Positions 9,954 through 19,087 of a DNA stretch of 35,584 nucleotides are shown here, piece by piece. The notes beneath the pieces are model-generated. The model was not told where the DNA came from and searched no databases. It worked only from the letters and a program-made list of their open reading frames with translations. The translations under genes were made by a program, and so were the position numbers. The DNA comes from Chara braunii. Its lineage: Eukaryota; Streptophyta; Charophyceae; Charales; Characeae. Numbering within the stretch: the first letter of the stretch is position 1; every line of letters begins with the position of its first letter. The stretch is taken from NCBI GenBank assembly GCA_003427395.1, contig BFEA01000209.1, forward strand, positions 1,131,715 to 1,167,298, given 5' to 3'.

Positions 9954-11242
9954 TCATCACAGTGCAAACACTCCCCTGAGGACCAAAGAATCCAGAAAAT
10001 TAGCGATTTTTTGATCCCCCTCCAGAAACAACTTACAGAACAACAAAAGGCAGCTTTGGAAATGTCGCCTACAAAGGAAGAGATATGGGTAACACTAATG
10101 CAGCTGGAGGAAGAGAAAAATTCCCGGAATACATGGGCTACCCAAGGAGTTCTAGGAGACAATGTGACCCTCNCTTTCGCAAGACCTGATGNAATACTAC
10201 CAAACGGTNTGGACAACGGGTCAAATGAGAGAATTCGTTAGACAAGGGATACTNACACTGCTTTATAAGAAGGAGACAAAATGAATATTAGGAACTATCG
10301 ACCAATTACACTCCTNACTGTGGTGTACAAAATGATAGCAAAGGCATTGACAAATCACATGGGCCCGATAATGTTGGATATCATACACCCAACGCAAACC
10401 GACTTTATTAATGGAAGGAAGATTCAGGACAATATCCTCCTCATTAATGAGGTTATTAAGTTGTCCCGCCAGTCTAGGCACAATGCTGCTATCATTTTTG
10501 TGGACTTTGAAAATACATATGATCATGTGGATTGGTTTTTTCTTGACCAATGCTTAAAAAAACTCAATTTTGGTCCATTCGCCTGGAGGGACAACTTAAT
10601 AACCATTGAGGGTGTTAAATGGCAGACTGACTCCGCCCATCGTTCCATAGAACTTAAAAACCAATCCACATGATCATATGTATTTTCAAAGTCCACAAAA
10701 ATGATAGCAGCATTGTGCCTAGACTGGCGGGACAACTTAATAACCTCATTAATGAGGAGGATATTGTCCTGAATCTTCCTTCCATTAATAAAGTCGGTTT
10801 GCGTTGGGTGTATGATATCCAACATTATCGGGCCCATGTGATTTGTCAATGCCTTTGCTATCATTTTGTACACCACAGTNAGGAGTGTAATTGGTCGATA
10901 GTTCCTAATATTCATTTTGTCTCCTTCTTATAAAGCAGTGTNAGTATCCCTTGTCTAACGAATTCTCTCATTTGACCCGTTGTCCANACCGTTTGGTAGT
11001 ATTNCATCAGGTCTTGCGAAAGNGAGGGTCACATTGTCTCCTAGAACTCCTTGGGTAGCCCATGTATTCCGGGAATTTTTCTCTTCCTCCAGCTGCATTA
11101 GTGTTACCCATATCTCTTCCTTTGTAGGCGACATTTCCAAAGCTGCCTTTTGTTGTTCTGTAAGTTGTTTCTGGAGGGGGATCAAAAAATCGCTAATTTT
11201 CTGGATTCTTTGGTCCTCAGGGGAGTGTTTGCACTGTGATGA
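9954..11242. repeat. 587-bp inverted repeat with 115-bp spacer inside LINE A
   Basis: The left arm 9954-10540 and right arm 10656-11242 are reverse complements with no difference I could find; mirrored positions sum to 21196. The spacer is 10541-10655. Both arms carry the LINE ORF2 segment from the post-endonuclease linker to RT motif A, so the left arm is a plus-strand copy and the right arm is the native minus-strand copy. All five N positions in one arm have mirror partners in the other: 10173/11023, 10192/11004, 10209/10987, 10254/10942, 10316/10880. It is either a genuine inverted duplication or an assembly or read artefact. Confidence 0.95.
10656..10915 (-). pseudogene. LINE A reverse transcriptase, N-terminal part
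   Basis: Shows NYRPITL, then FINGRKIQDNILLINEV, then IIFVDFENTYDHVDW. These are the RT0-RT2 blocks and motif A with its catalytic Asp, as in L1-like LINEs. The natural next block is not contiguous: the frame runs into the palindrome spacer. The missing piece before motif B looks small (a few tens of codons), judging from usual LINE spacing. One N (10880) falls within the Leu-rich block. Confidence 0.9.
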
Positions 11243-11635
11243 AAAAAATTCCTGGTAGAATTTCGTGGCTATATAGACGCATTGAGGTGTGGTGGTGGAT
11301 GGTTGTCCTTGGGCTTGTGTCGGATCCATGAGGGCACCAATCATCGTCCTCCCGGTCCTGAGTCTAGCCATGGTAAAAAAAATTGCGTCCATGGTTCCTT
11401 TCGTCTTTTGCTTTTTTAGCTTACCTTGTATGCATGTGTCGTTCCATCTATGTTCCATTCGTTTGAGGAGTCGAGTCTTCGTTTGTTGTATGACAACGGA
11501 CATGTCACTGTTAATTTCTCCCCAAGTCTGCTCTTGTTGTTGATTAAGGTCTTTTAAGTGATTTTGGAGTTCAATCTCTTCTCTGTTTCTCTTAGCAGCT
11601 TCTCTTTTAAAGTATTCACAACATTTTTTTGCCAA
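10955..11635 (-). pseudogene. LINE A ORF2 linker between endonuclease and RT
   Basis: An open frame of about 226 codons, rich in Lys, Gln and Glu and probably helical. It contains TRLLKRMEHRWND and SPTKEEIWVTLMQLEEEK. In L1-like ORF2 proteins this segment joins the endonuclease to the RT, and the KEEIW block corresponds to the helix just before the ...KAPGxDGL motif. That motif is not recognisable here. LINE B keeps a diverged version (17830-18120). Three Ns lie at 10987, 11004 and 11023. Confidence 0.75.
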
Positions 11636-11757
11636 GAAGGCTAAACCATTGTTAAACCATACAATATCATTCTGAACTGTCTCTTTGTGAGACTGTCAAT
11701 AGTGCCACATATCTTTGACAAAGGATTGGAATGAATGTTGTGTCAACATTGAGGTGT

Positions 11758-12585
11758 TCAGTTTGTAGAATCATGGTCCTTGGTCTGACTTTTTACGAAA
11801 CGAGAGGATCTAATACTAATCTCCACGACAATTAAGGATTCCCTACAGATTGCAGAAATCTTTCCGCGAAGCCCATACCCCGGCCAGGTCCATTTTTTCG
11901 TCAGCAGGAAAAAAACTCGCCTGGTGGGGTGCAGTTTACGTAACGAGTCGTAAACATTTAGGGAGGAGCAAAGATCAGCCACAATTTGTTCATCCGTCCC
12001 CACATATATCGAGCACGGGGAGGGTACTCACCACCTGTCCAGATATCTATCAGGTGCAACATTAAAATCACCCACTAGAATTATGGGGACTCCCTGCGGG
12101 GACTGCGTAACCTTGTCTTTTGTATTCTCAAAGAAAACTTTTCGTTCCCCCACCTTATTCGGACCATAAATGCAGAGTATTCTCACTAGTTCTAACTCCA
12201 ACATGACCAGGATTGATACCCATCTCCCTCCCTCATGATCGGTTTTCCAATCCACTGGTACAACGCTAGAGTTCGGGGGGAGCCAGATGGCGACCCTGGC
12301 GCCCCCCGAGCGCGGGGCATGTGATCTAAAGGCCTGGTGTGGCCAGATCATTTTATTTGCATAGTGGTGATCTTTCGTATTTATCAGATGTGTCTCTTGA
12401 ATGCAGATAACATCTAGCCAGTCCCTTCCCCCTACTCCCTTTATCTGGTCCCATATGACCTGCCTCTTTTGTGGTGTGGCTGTTGTCAGGCCATTCACGT
12501 TTAAGGAGTGTAGGTCCAAGTCTGCCCCGCTTTTCCCTTTCCTCGAGTCCTTGTCTTGGTTATACAACGCCTGAATAATATTCAT
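11758..12585 (-). pseudogene. LINE A APE-type endonuclease domain
   Basis: From 12585: SLNVNGL at the start (active-site Asn block), DVICIQETHL (metal-binding Glu), GGARVAIWLPP, and VGDFNVAPD (the GDFN catalytic block). This is the exonuclease-endonuclease-phosphatase fold that nicks target DNA for target-primed reverse transcription. After DRYLDRW the frame shifts to 12003-11758 (QIVADLCSSLNVYDSLRKLHP), which aligns with LINE B QMIADLCESLSIFDTF. The final S-D-H block is not recognisable. The Met at 12585 is the first in frame, and upstream sequence starts with ORF1. Confidence 0.9.
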
Positions 12586-12814
12586 CTTTATCTTCTTCTA
12601 GCTTTTGTTATTGGTCCCTCCCCTTTTTTTAAAGACGCTCCCATTCGACTATATCCCAGTCATCTTTCTTGGCCCCAACATGATGCAAATATCGTTCCTT
12701 AAGGACCCTAGCCAAAGTTATCCTAACGTCCCGCTCAGTCCACATTTTGCCAGGCATGATCTTTAAGAGTTGCAGCTCTAGGAGAGTCGTTTGTGTGAGC
12801 CAACGCAGACCCGC

Positions 12815-14352
12815 TTACTTATTCGGGTCAAAAAGCACATAGACATCGTTATCAGACAACAATTGCTCGCCATACGCCGCTCTTCTGGTGGCGATCGCAC
12901 CTGGTTGGAAGGTCTTTTCGATAAAGGATCGTGCTTCCTTTATAAAGTTGTCTATCCCTGATTCGGGCCACAGGGGGAACTGAGGGGACCATCCTCCCAG
13001 TGTCACTTCCCCATGCAGGGCCCCTGGGGCTGCGGATAGTCCCACCTCCCATCTCCTTTTTTTTTCCGGACTGGAATTACCATGACCGCGGGCTTGGAGA
13101 GGTTGTTTTTTCCTTGACACCCTTCCAAAAGATGTCTGATTTTTTTTCATTTGCTGATAAGGGATACCCCTGCTTGTGTTTCCTCAGGGCGATCGGGGAG
13201 AGGAGGGGAGGGGGTTGCGAAGGGGATTGTGTTCTGCTTTCTAGCGGGTTATCCTCTTCCTTCTGATGTTCTGGTTGGCCATCTTGCTTCTTCTGATGCT
13301 CCTTTTCCCATCTTGTTGGCCTTCTTCTTGCCTGCCTCCTGTAGTCCCAATGTTTTCCCCATGACTTCCTTGTTGTTCCCCTTGACCTCATTCTCCTGTC
13401 ACATCATTCACCGGTACCACCTATGTTTCTCGCCCTTCCTGGTCCCTTTTCCTTTCTTCTTCCTTTTGCTCAGCTGGTTGTGTGGGGGAGAATCTTGCGT
13501 GTACGATTCCCAACATTTTGTGAGCGACTTCCTCCCATTGCACCTAGTGGGAGTCCTTTTTCTAACGCCGTTCTAAGGCTCCCGCTATTTTCCAGCAGGG
13601 GAACCAGCCCCCTGTATGTGTCATCCCAAAATTCTTCCGGGAGGTTGGCATATCTATTCTGTAAACTCTGCAACAACCATTTAGTCACCCGCCTCATCCT
13701 ATCTTCTATTGAATTTAACTATTCCGCACTGTTTGCTTCCCTTGCCTCTCGCATTACCACATCTTTTAAGGTGGGGGGTATCCCCAAACACTCCTTCATC
13801 CCGATCTTTTCTCTTCTCCGTCTCGACGTCCATTAGAGTTGGCCCAAAAACATGCTCGAAAATGTCGACGAGAAGGATGAAGTTGTCAGTCTGGTTCCCC
13901 CCATTTTTTGGATCACTCTCTCTTTCTTGGAGCGCCGCATATCTATTTTCCAAAATTTCCTATTTTTCTCCCCCGATTTGCTATTTCTGTCCTTTCTGTA
14001 CCATCACTCCTCCTTTGCCCTTACTTTCACCTCCCTTACCCCCCACCCCCTCTTGGAGTGTTGTGCCCTCAATCTGCTCCTTTTGTCATTTGTTCTGCAC
14101 CATCTCCCACCTTTTGCCTTTGTCGTGTTTTTCTTTTTCTTTTTCCTGAGTCTCCCTCCTCTCCCTCTTCTCCGTTTCCTTGCCCCCTTTCCCCTTGCTG
14201 ATTAGTGTTTTGCTTTCGGGGTGCGGGGATGGAGTCCAGGTGTTCGGGGGACGTGTCTCCCACTTCGGTTCCCCTTGCCCCTCCCATGTCCACCCAGATC
14301 CGGTACTCGTCTCATCCTCTCCTTCACTGTGTTCTAAAACCCCAGCCTTCAT
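12815..14352 (-). pseudogene. LINE A ORF1, C-terminal part
   Basis: Minus-strand fragments in changing frames: 14352-14086 (Lys/Glu-rich), 13953-13699 (begins ENRYAALQERESDP), 13697-13470 (NRYANLPEEFWDD), 13391-13077 (basic, low complexity) and 13150-12815 ending in LFDPNK just before ORF2. The fragments follow one another and probably formed one gag-like ORF1. Low-complexity Glu/Lys and Pro stretches make exact joins uncertain. The ENRYAALQEEE-like block is a common style in plant LINE ORF1 proteins. Confidence 0.65.
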
Positions 14353-14398
14353 GACCGGGGTCCACTGTATGCCACTTATGAGCTATAAACGGATCCCT

Positions 14399-15448
14399 CT
14401 ATAGGCGGCCTGTGATGCGGTCCCGTCTGAGCGGGTGATGGGGACAGGTGGTATCTGAACATAGGTGTCCATAGGCGCGGCATTTAAAGCACCATGGCCT
14501 CAGCTTATGGGATTTGTGGATCTGATACAACTTCCCCCCCACCTTATATGGGATGATGTCATCCAGTGAGAACAGCTGGTCCGGTGGGAGGTCTAGGGTC
14601 AGCATAACGTAGTCGTCCCGTTTTGCTACATACGCCGGGAGCGGTTCAATAAACACTATGTAGATTGTGGAGGAAATAGGTTGTATCAAAAAAAAATCTT
14701 GTACTGCCTCCAAGCTCCCCTTCATTCCTTCAAGTTGCTTACATATCCACTTTACCTTTCCATTTGTTAACATGTAAGTCGCGTCATCGTGAAAAACCCA
14801 ATTACTCCCGTGCGTCATGTACACCCCCTCCCTCTCTTCCAATTTATCCTATGGGTAAGCTCTGATCAACAATCTTCTTCCCCCTTGATCCATCACACAC
14901 TTTTCTGGAGGTTGCATGAAGAGGGTGAGGAAGTAAGCACGAGCCGGAGGGAGATTTCGTAATGGTATCTGAATTTCACTGACCTGTCCCTCCTCTATTT
15001 TCCTTTTGACGCGTAGTGTCTTTTCCATCATAGTATTTTTAACCCTGCTGACCCAAGAGGGGGGGCATTCGTTCGTATCTTTTGTCGTTTCCTGTTTACT
15101 TTGTTCCTTTGCTTCTTCCTCCGTGAGGACCTCTCCTACCTCCCTCATTTCTGTATCTGTTCTCCTCTCTGTCTGTCCCTCCCCTTTCTCCCCCTCACGT
15201 GGATGAATTAATTTTTCCGCCTCCACCTTTTCCTCCATTGTTACTCGTTCTCTTGTTGCCACCCCATTTCTTGTTGTATCCGTTCTTATTATAGTGGTCA
15301 TGTTTTTGCCCTGCGTCTCCTCCCGCCCACCTCCCCACCCTATTCTTCCCCACTTTCCATGTCGACCGGGCTCGTGCCTCATTACCCCCCTATAGTAGAG
15401 GAGGGATTTACCATTCTTTCCTCTTTTCAACATAATACCACTTCCCAA
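14399..15448 (-). pseudogene. LINE A ORF1, N-terminal part with CCHC-like zinc knuckle
   Basis: Two segments in one frame, 15448-14849 and 14842-14399, are separated by a single in-frame TAG (after LIRAYP). The first is charged and Glu/Lys-rich. The second has GSNWVFHDDATYML, an RNA-binding-like fold, and near its end CFKCRAYGHLCSDTTC. That reads C-x2-C-x4-H-x6-C, a knuckle with a longer last spacing than the usual C-x2-C-x4-H-x4-C. This matches plant LINE ORF1 proteins, nucleic-acid chaperones that bind the element RNA. Start at 15448 is the first Met; an earlier start is possible. Confidence 0.8.
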
Positions 15449-15478
15449 TATTTTTTCCGGTTTCTGTGCGGCCCGTGA

Positions 15479-15633
15479 TTATCAGCCGCTCTTCTTTTTT
15501 AATCTTTTCGATATTTTATTCGTTTTTCTCCGTTATTGAGCAATAGCTGGCTCGATTCTTTATTTGGCCAGTTTATCAGCCTCTTTTTTAATATTTATTT
15601 GACTCTTCTCCTTTATTGAGCGATGGTTGGCTG
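15479..15633 (-). repeat. two-copy direct repeat upstream of LINE A ORF1
   Basis: Copies 15479-15551 and 15573-15633 begin TTATCAGCC and end TTATTGAGCRATRGYTGGCT, offset 94 bp. Short tandem repeats in the 5' UTR are common in LINEs, so this may be LINE A 5' UTR. No promoter motif is identified. Confidence 0.6.
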
Positions 15634-15639
15634 AGGGGG

Positions 15640-16030
15640 TATCCAAGAGGATTCCACAACATCGGGAGGGGGGCTGGGAGAGGTGGTTGGGTGTGGAATA
15701 GCCCGGATGTATCACAAGCACCTGATTTTGCCACTTGATCACTATACGCCTCCCTTCGCCGCGTTTCACCTTCTTCCGATCAGCCCTCAATTCTCTCCTC
15801 TTTATCCTCCAGCGTACTCACGGCGGGGGTGTGCAACTAGGTCTATACCCTCTTCCACGTCCAGGCTTCTAGATGCTTTTCTCCCCTTCTTACCCTTCCT
15901 CACTTAGTCTAGTTCTCTTCCCCTGCCTTTCCCACATACTCTGCTGATCCCTTTGCCTTCCTTCTTCTTATCGCATCAAGGTATATTACTGTTACATGCT
16001 GCGCTTGCAACAGGCTGCACGGACCATTTT
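15640..16030. other. non-coding spacer
   Basis: Either further LINE A 5' UTR or flanking DNA. Minus-strand open frame 15790-15560 (KRGEGRRIVIKWQNQV) is not recognisable as a family. Confidence 0.4.
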
Positions 16031-16215
16031 CAGGCCCGTGTCATTTACAGCCTGAAAGCCTAAAAACGAAGGCTTACAGGCCCCGTGTTAGTTTGAGCCT
16101 AAAAGCCTGAAAACCAAGGCCTACAGGCCCCGTGTCTGTTTTCAGCCTGCCAGCCTGAAACCAGGGCCTACAGGCCCCGCGTCTGTTTTAGCCTGACAGC
16201 CTGAAAACCAGGGCC
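16031..16215 (+). repeat. 47-bp minisatellite, four copies
   Basis: Copies start at 16031, 16077, 16124 and 16171 (periods 46, 47, 47) with unit start CAGGCCCCGTGTC and internal AGCCTGAAAACCARGGCC. Copies 2-4 are more alike than copy 1. The unit is rich in AGGCC/GGCCT half-palindromes. Confidence 0.93.
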
Positions 16216-16257
16216 ACCGCTAAGAGACTTGTCGAGGGAGGAAGGCACTTCCTGTCC

Positions 16258-16790
16258 GTCAGAACTAGGTTGATCGGTACTGGGGAGGGTTGTGGTGCCC
16301 TGTTACCCTAGCAGAAGGGGGTATGAGATCAAGTGAGTTCTGGTACGAGGACTGAAAGCCTGGACCGACGCCCCATCTGTTGGAAGGGGGAATCTAGGAT
16401 AGTAAGAAGATTTAGTCTTGCTCCCCCTGCTCTTATATTTTTCTAAAGTTTTTCGAATGTCCCAAACAGTGTTGGGTGCTTAGTGGTCCTAGGAATGTTT
16501 TTTAGGACTCGGGGATCCCTACTAACTCGTCTTAGGTGGCTTCAATGCTGTTATACTCGGTGACCTGCGGTTCTTCGATGCCAGAACGACGCTGACCGGT
16601 GCTGGGGTGTTGCCCTGTAACCTGCGATGCAGGAGCGTGAGGTCTGGTAGAGAGATCTGGGGATGTCTTGGGGTGACCTTTCCACGAGACAACCAAGGGT
16701 TGTTGCCGGGGCGACGCTGGTCGGAGCTAGGGTGAGTCCCGTTGCCCTGTAAACCAGCAGAAAGTGGGGGTGTGAGACCTAGAAGAGATC
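16258..16790 (+). repeat. dispersed repeat R1, three plus-strand copies
   Basis: Copies lie at about 16258-16345, 16576-16663 and 16702-16790. Each holds a CTGGGG or CTAGGG block, TGCCCTGTWA, a short hairpin-like segment, then GRGRTMTGAGAYC/GTGAGGTCTGG and a GAAGAG/TAGAG tail. At 16621-16633 the hairpin is CCTGC-GAT-GCAGG. Spacing between copies is irregular, so this is clustering and not a simple tandem array. Confidence 0.7.
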
Positions 16791-17290
16791 GGCAGGGAGT
16801 ATGACAGTTTTGGAGAACGTTGGAAGGGTTTGTGTCGGATTTCGAGGTTTTTGGAACAATCATAGGACCTCTGTGGCCTATTCTCATGCTTCTGGAACGA
16901 CGGTAGGAGTTCTTAGGTACCTCAAAAAGAAAATAAGGTGAGTGGGAGAAGATGGTGGGTTATCATGCGTCCTACCAGTGAAGGGGCTAGCTGGTAGGAT
17001 GGGAGTATGGCATAGCAGCAGCAGAGATGGTGGCTCCGCTGGAGTCAGTCTTGCCGGAGTGAGGTAAAGTGGATTGATGGGGGGGGTTCTGAGCCGTTTC
17101 TGAATTTTGCTTAATCATGAAATTGTCATGGACATGTCTGAAGTAACTCCAATTCCTCCGAGCCAAAGCCGGGTAATGGCCCCGGTATCTCAATTTCCAA
17201 AATTCCATCCTTAGGCCAATTAGATTTTTCTAGTAGTTCCTTGTCTCATTTTCATAAAATTTTCTGATGAAGTTTTCTGAATGTACTCGT
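16791..17290. other. non-coding spacer before LINE B 3' end
   Basis: No family recognised. Contains a G-run near 17080-17086 and ends at the first copy of the 68-bp-spaced LINE B 3' repeat. Confidence 0.4.
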
Positions 17291-17384
17291 TATGGGACGC
17301 TAGGCCCGGTTCCCAGTTTGTGGAACTTTGTGCCAATTTTCGAAGATATGGTTGTATCTATGGGACACAGGACCCGGTTTCCAG
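17291..17384 (-). repeat. 26-bp direct repeats at LINE B 3' end
   Basis: Positions 17291-17316 and 17359-17384 are two copies starting TATGGGACRC and ending CCGGTTYCCAG, 68 bp apart. The second is joined to the GCAGGTGCTGCTCCCC module shared with LINE C and LINE D. This may be terminal-repeat structure of the LINE 3' UTR. Confidence 0.8.
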
Positions 17385-18280
17385 CAGGTGCTGCTCCCCA
17401 CCAATAGATGGAGCTTTTTCCATTAAAAAAAAAAAAAAAAAAAAAAAAGAGCAAAATATCAGAAATATCTGAAAAAGCAACAATATTCCCATCCTTCACA
17501 GATGAAACTCTCTTTAAGCGCGTGCATACCAAGTGGTCTCAACCATTGAGCTTGCTGATGGCGGAAAGGGATCAGGGAAATCAGAGAGAGGCCGCGATGG
17601 GGTAGAGGAGTCAATTCTAGTCCAATCATGAAACTGAAGATGGTTGTCCCTTTCGAAACTTTCCTTATTCCCTCCTTCCCCTCCCTCTCCCCCTTTCCAT
17701 TGCACATTCGCTATCAGCCCCCCATGCTCCCCTCCCAACCAGTCATTACAAAAGGATTGGATTTACAATTTGACTTCTGTTCTTGAGTGTCTTGAATCTA
17801 GAATGTGTTGTTTGAAAGTTTCTCTGGGTCGTTGCTATGCTGAAAAAAAGTGTGTATTCATTGTGGTCTCTGTGGTGAGCTTGGACATTTTTCCGCGTAT
17901 CTTGATACCTTGCCATATATGCCGAGCAAATTGTAGGAGCTTATCTTTCAATCTTTGAATGGTAGTGATATGGTCCTGTGAATCTGCCTGTTATTCTAGG
18001 TCGAGCGGGTTATTGTGGGTGTCTATTTCATGTTGATGGCGCAACAATGCCTTTGCCCTTGAGAACTCCTTACACTTTGTTGTGAGAAAAACTAGGCTGT
18101 TATTAAACCATTATAAATATGAGTCGAATAGAGGTTTTTGTTGACGCCGAAATTGCCATATGTGTTGTATCATGTGCCGAAACTACAGATCTTTAAGATG
18201 TGATGTGTTTAGCTTATAAGAATTTGACCCTTGGTCTGGTCCCTTTCTCATCGTCTGGATTAGTCCGCAAGTTTTGTGGT

Positions 18281-18982
18281 CTAGGCATGGATATGGGCTC
18301 TGAGGTAGGATAGTTGACCATCGAAGGGGGGGGCACCCTCCAGGTCGTTAGACAGGAAAATCAGATTTATCCTAGACTTGGACAGTCGTGTCGGGCCATT
18401 GTCCCTTATGCAAGCGAAGGTGTGATCGTTCCAGTGAAGGTTGCTGAAGGTATCGAAAATGGAGAGAGACTCGCAGAGATCGGCAATCATTTGTTCCTCT
18501 TCCTCCGCTGCAAAGGAGGGGGATTCCTGTGGGCTCCATCTGTCCAGCCACTTGTCAAGGGCAACATTGAAGTCTCCTGCGATGATCAGCGGGATCCCCT
18601 CAAGTAATTGTGTTCCTATGTTCTCCATGAATGCCATTCTCTCCCTCACCGAGTTGGGGGAGTAAATGCACAAGATGCAGAGTAACGCCGGCTCTAGCAT
18701 TCCCAACAAGGATACCCACTATCCCTCCCTCTCATCCGCTACCCAGTGAACCATCTGAAATCTAGACTCGGGGGGTCTCCCTCTCATCCGCTGCCTAGTG
18801 GACCATCTGAAATCTAGACTCGGGGGGTATCCATATTGCCACCCCTGTCGTTCAGGGTCTAGGGGCATGGGCCCGTATGGCTGAATATGGCCAGACCGTG
18901 TTGCGGGACCTATTGTACTCCGTTTATCCTGTAGATGGGTATCCTGAACGCATATCACGTCCGACCATCTCTTCCCCCCCAC
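18281..18982 (-). pseudogene. LINE B APE-type endonuclease
   Basis: Frame from 18982 begins GGKRWSDVICVQDTHLQ (cognate of LINE A DVICIQETHL, with Asp at the metal-binding Glu position). After a frame change, the frame from 18709 has CILCIYSPNSVRERM, IIAGDFNVALDKWLDRW, QMIADLCESLSIFDTF and SRINLIFLSND. So the GDFN block and the S-R-I-N-L block are intact, but the final S-D-H is not seen. A 52-bp tandem duplication (18731-18782 and 18783-18834) lies between the two parts and breaks the fold. Confidence 0.88.
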
Positions 18983-19087
18983 ACCTCCGAGTTAGTCCCA
19001 AATGGTCTGGTGTTTCTCTGGTTAAGCGTTGTCAGACCATTTACATTAATAGAGTGTAGATCTAGGTCCGTTGCACACACATATTGC

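Larger units (their letters stand above)
7353..15448 (-). mobile_element. LINE A: near full-length, inactivated L1-clade LINE
   Basis: Minus-strand order is ORF1 (15448-12815), endonuclease (12585-11758), linker (11635-10955), RT (10915-8980), C-terminal zf-RVT (8259-7377), then a short A run (T10 on plus at 7353-7362) that may be the 3' tail. The APE-type endonuclease, RT with FADD, and RT-associated zinc-binding domain in this order are the standard architecture of plant L1-like LINEs. The copy is dead: ORF1 has an in-frame stop and frameshifts, ORF2 has several, and the RT is split by an inverted repeat. The 5' limit is uncertain and the 15479-15633 repeats may be its 5' UTR. Confidence 0.9.
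17291..19087 (-). mobile_element. LINE B: internally deleted L1-like LINE, interrupted at its 5' side
   Basis: Minus-strand order from 19087: ORF1/ORF2 junction sequence like that near 12500 of LINE A, endonuclease (18982-18281), the post-endonuclease linker (18120-17830, with WFNNSLVFL and KDKLLQFARHIW aligned to LINE A), then directly the C-terminal tail NDWLGGEHGG / SDFPDPFPP at 17745-17510. The whole RT and zf-RVT are absent. The 3' end is a T run of about 24 (A run at 17425-17448 on plus) and the LINE 3' module. Multiple stops and frameshifts are present. The 5' side stops at 19087, where the Ty3/gypsy LTR begins. Confidence 0.85.

Noticed and set aside
10281-10673. Plus-strand RT fragment starting NIRNYRPITL as a separate LINE
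   Set aside because: It is the mirrored arm of the inverted repeat, identical to the minus-strand copy at 10523-10915.
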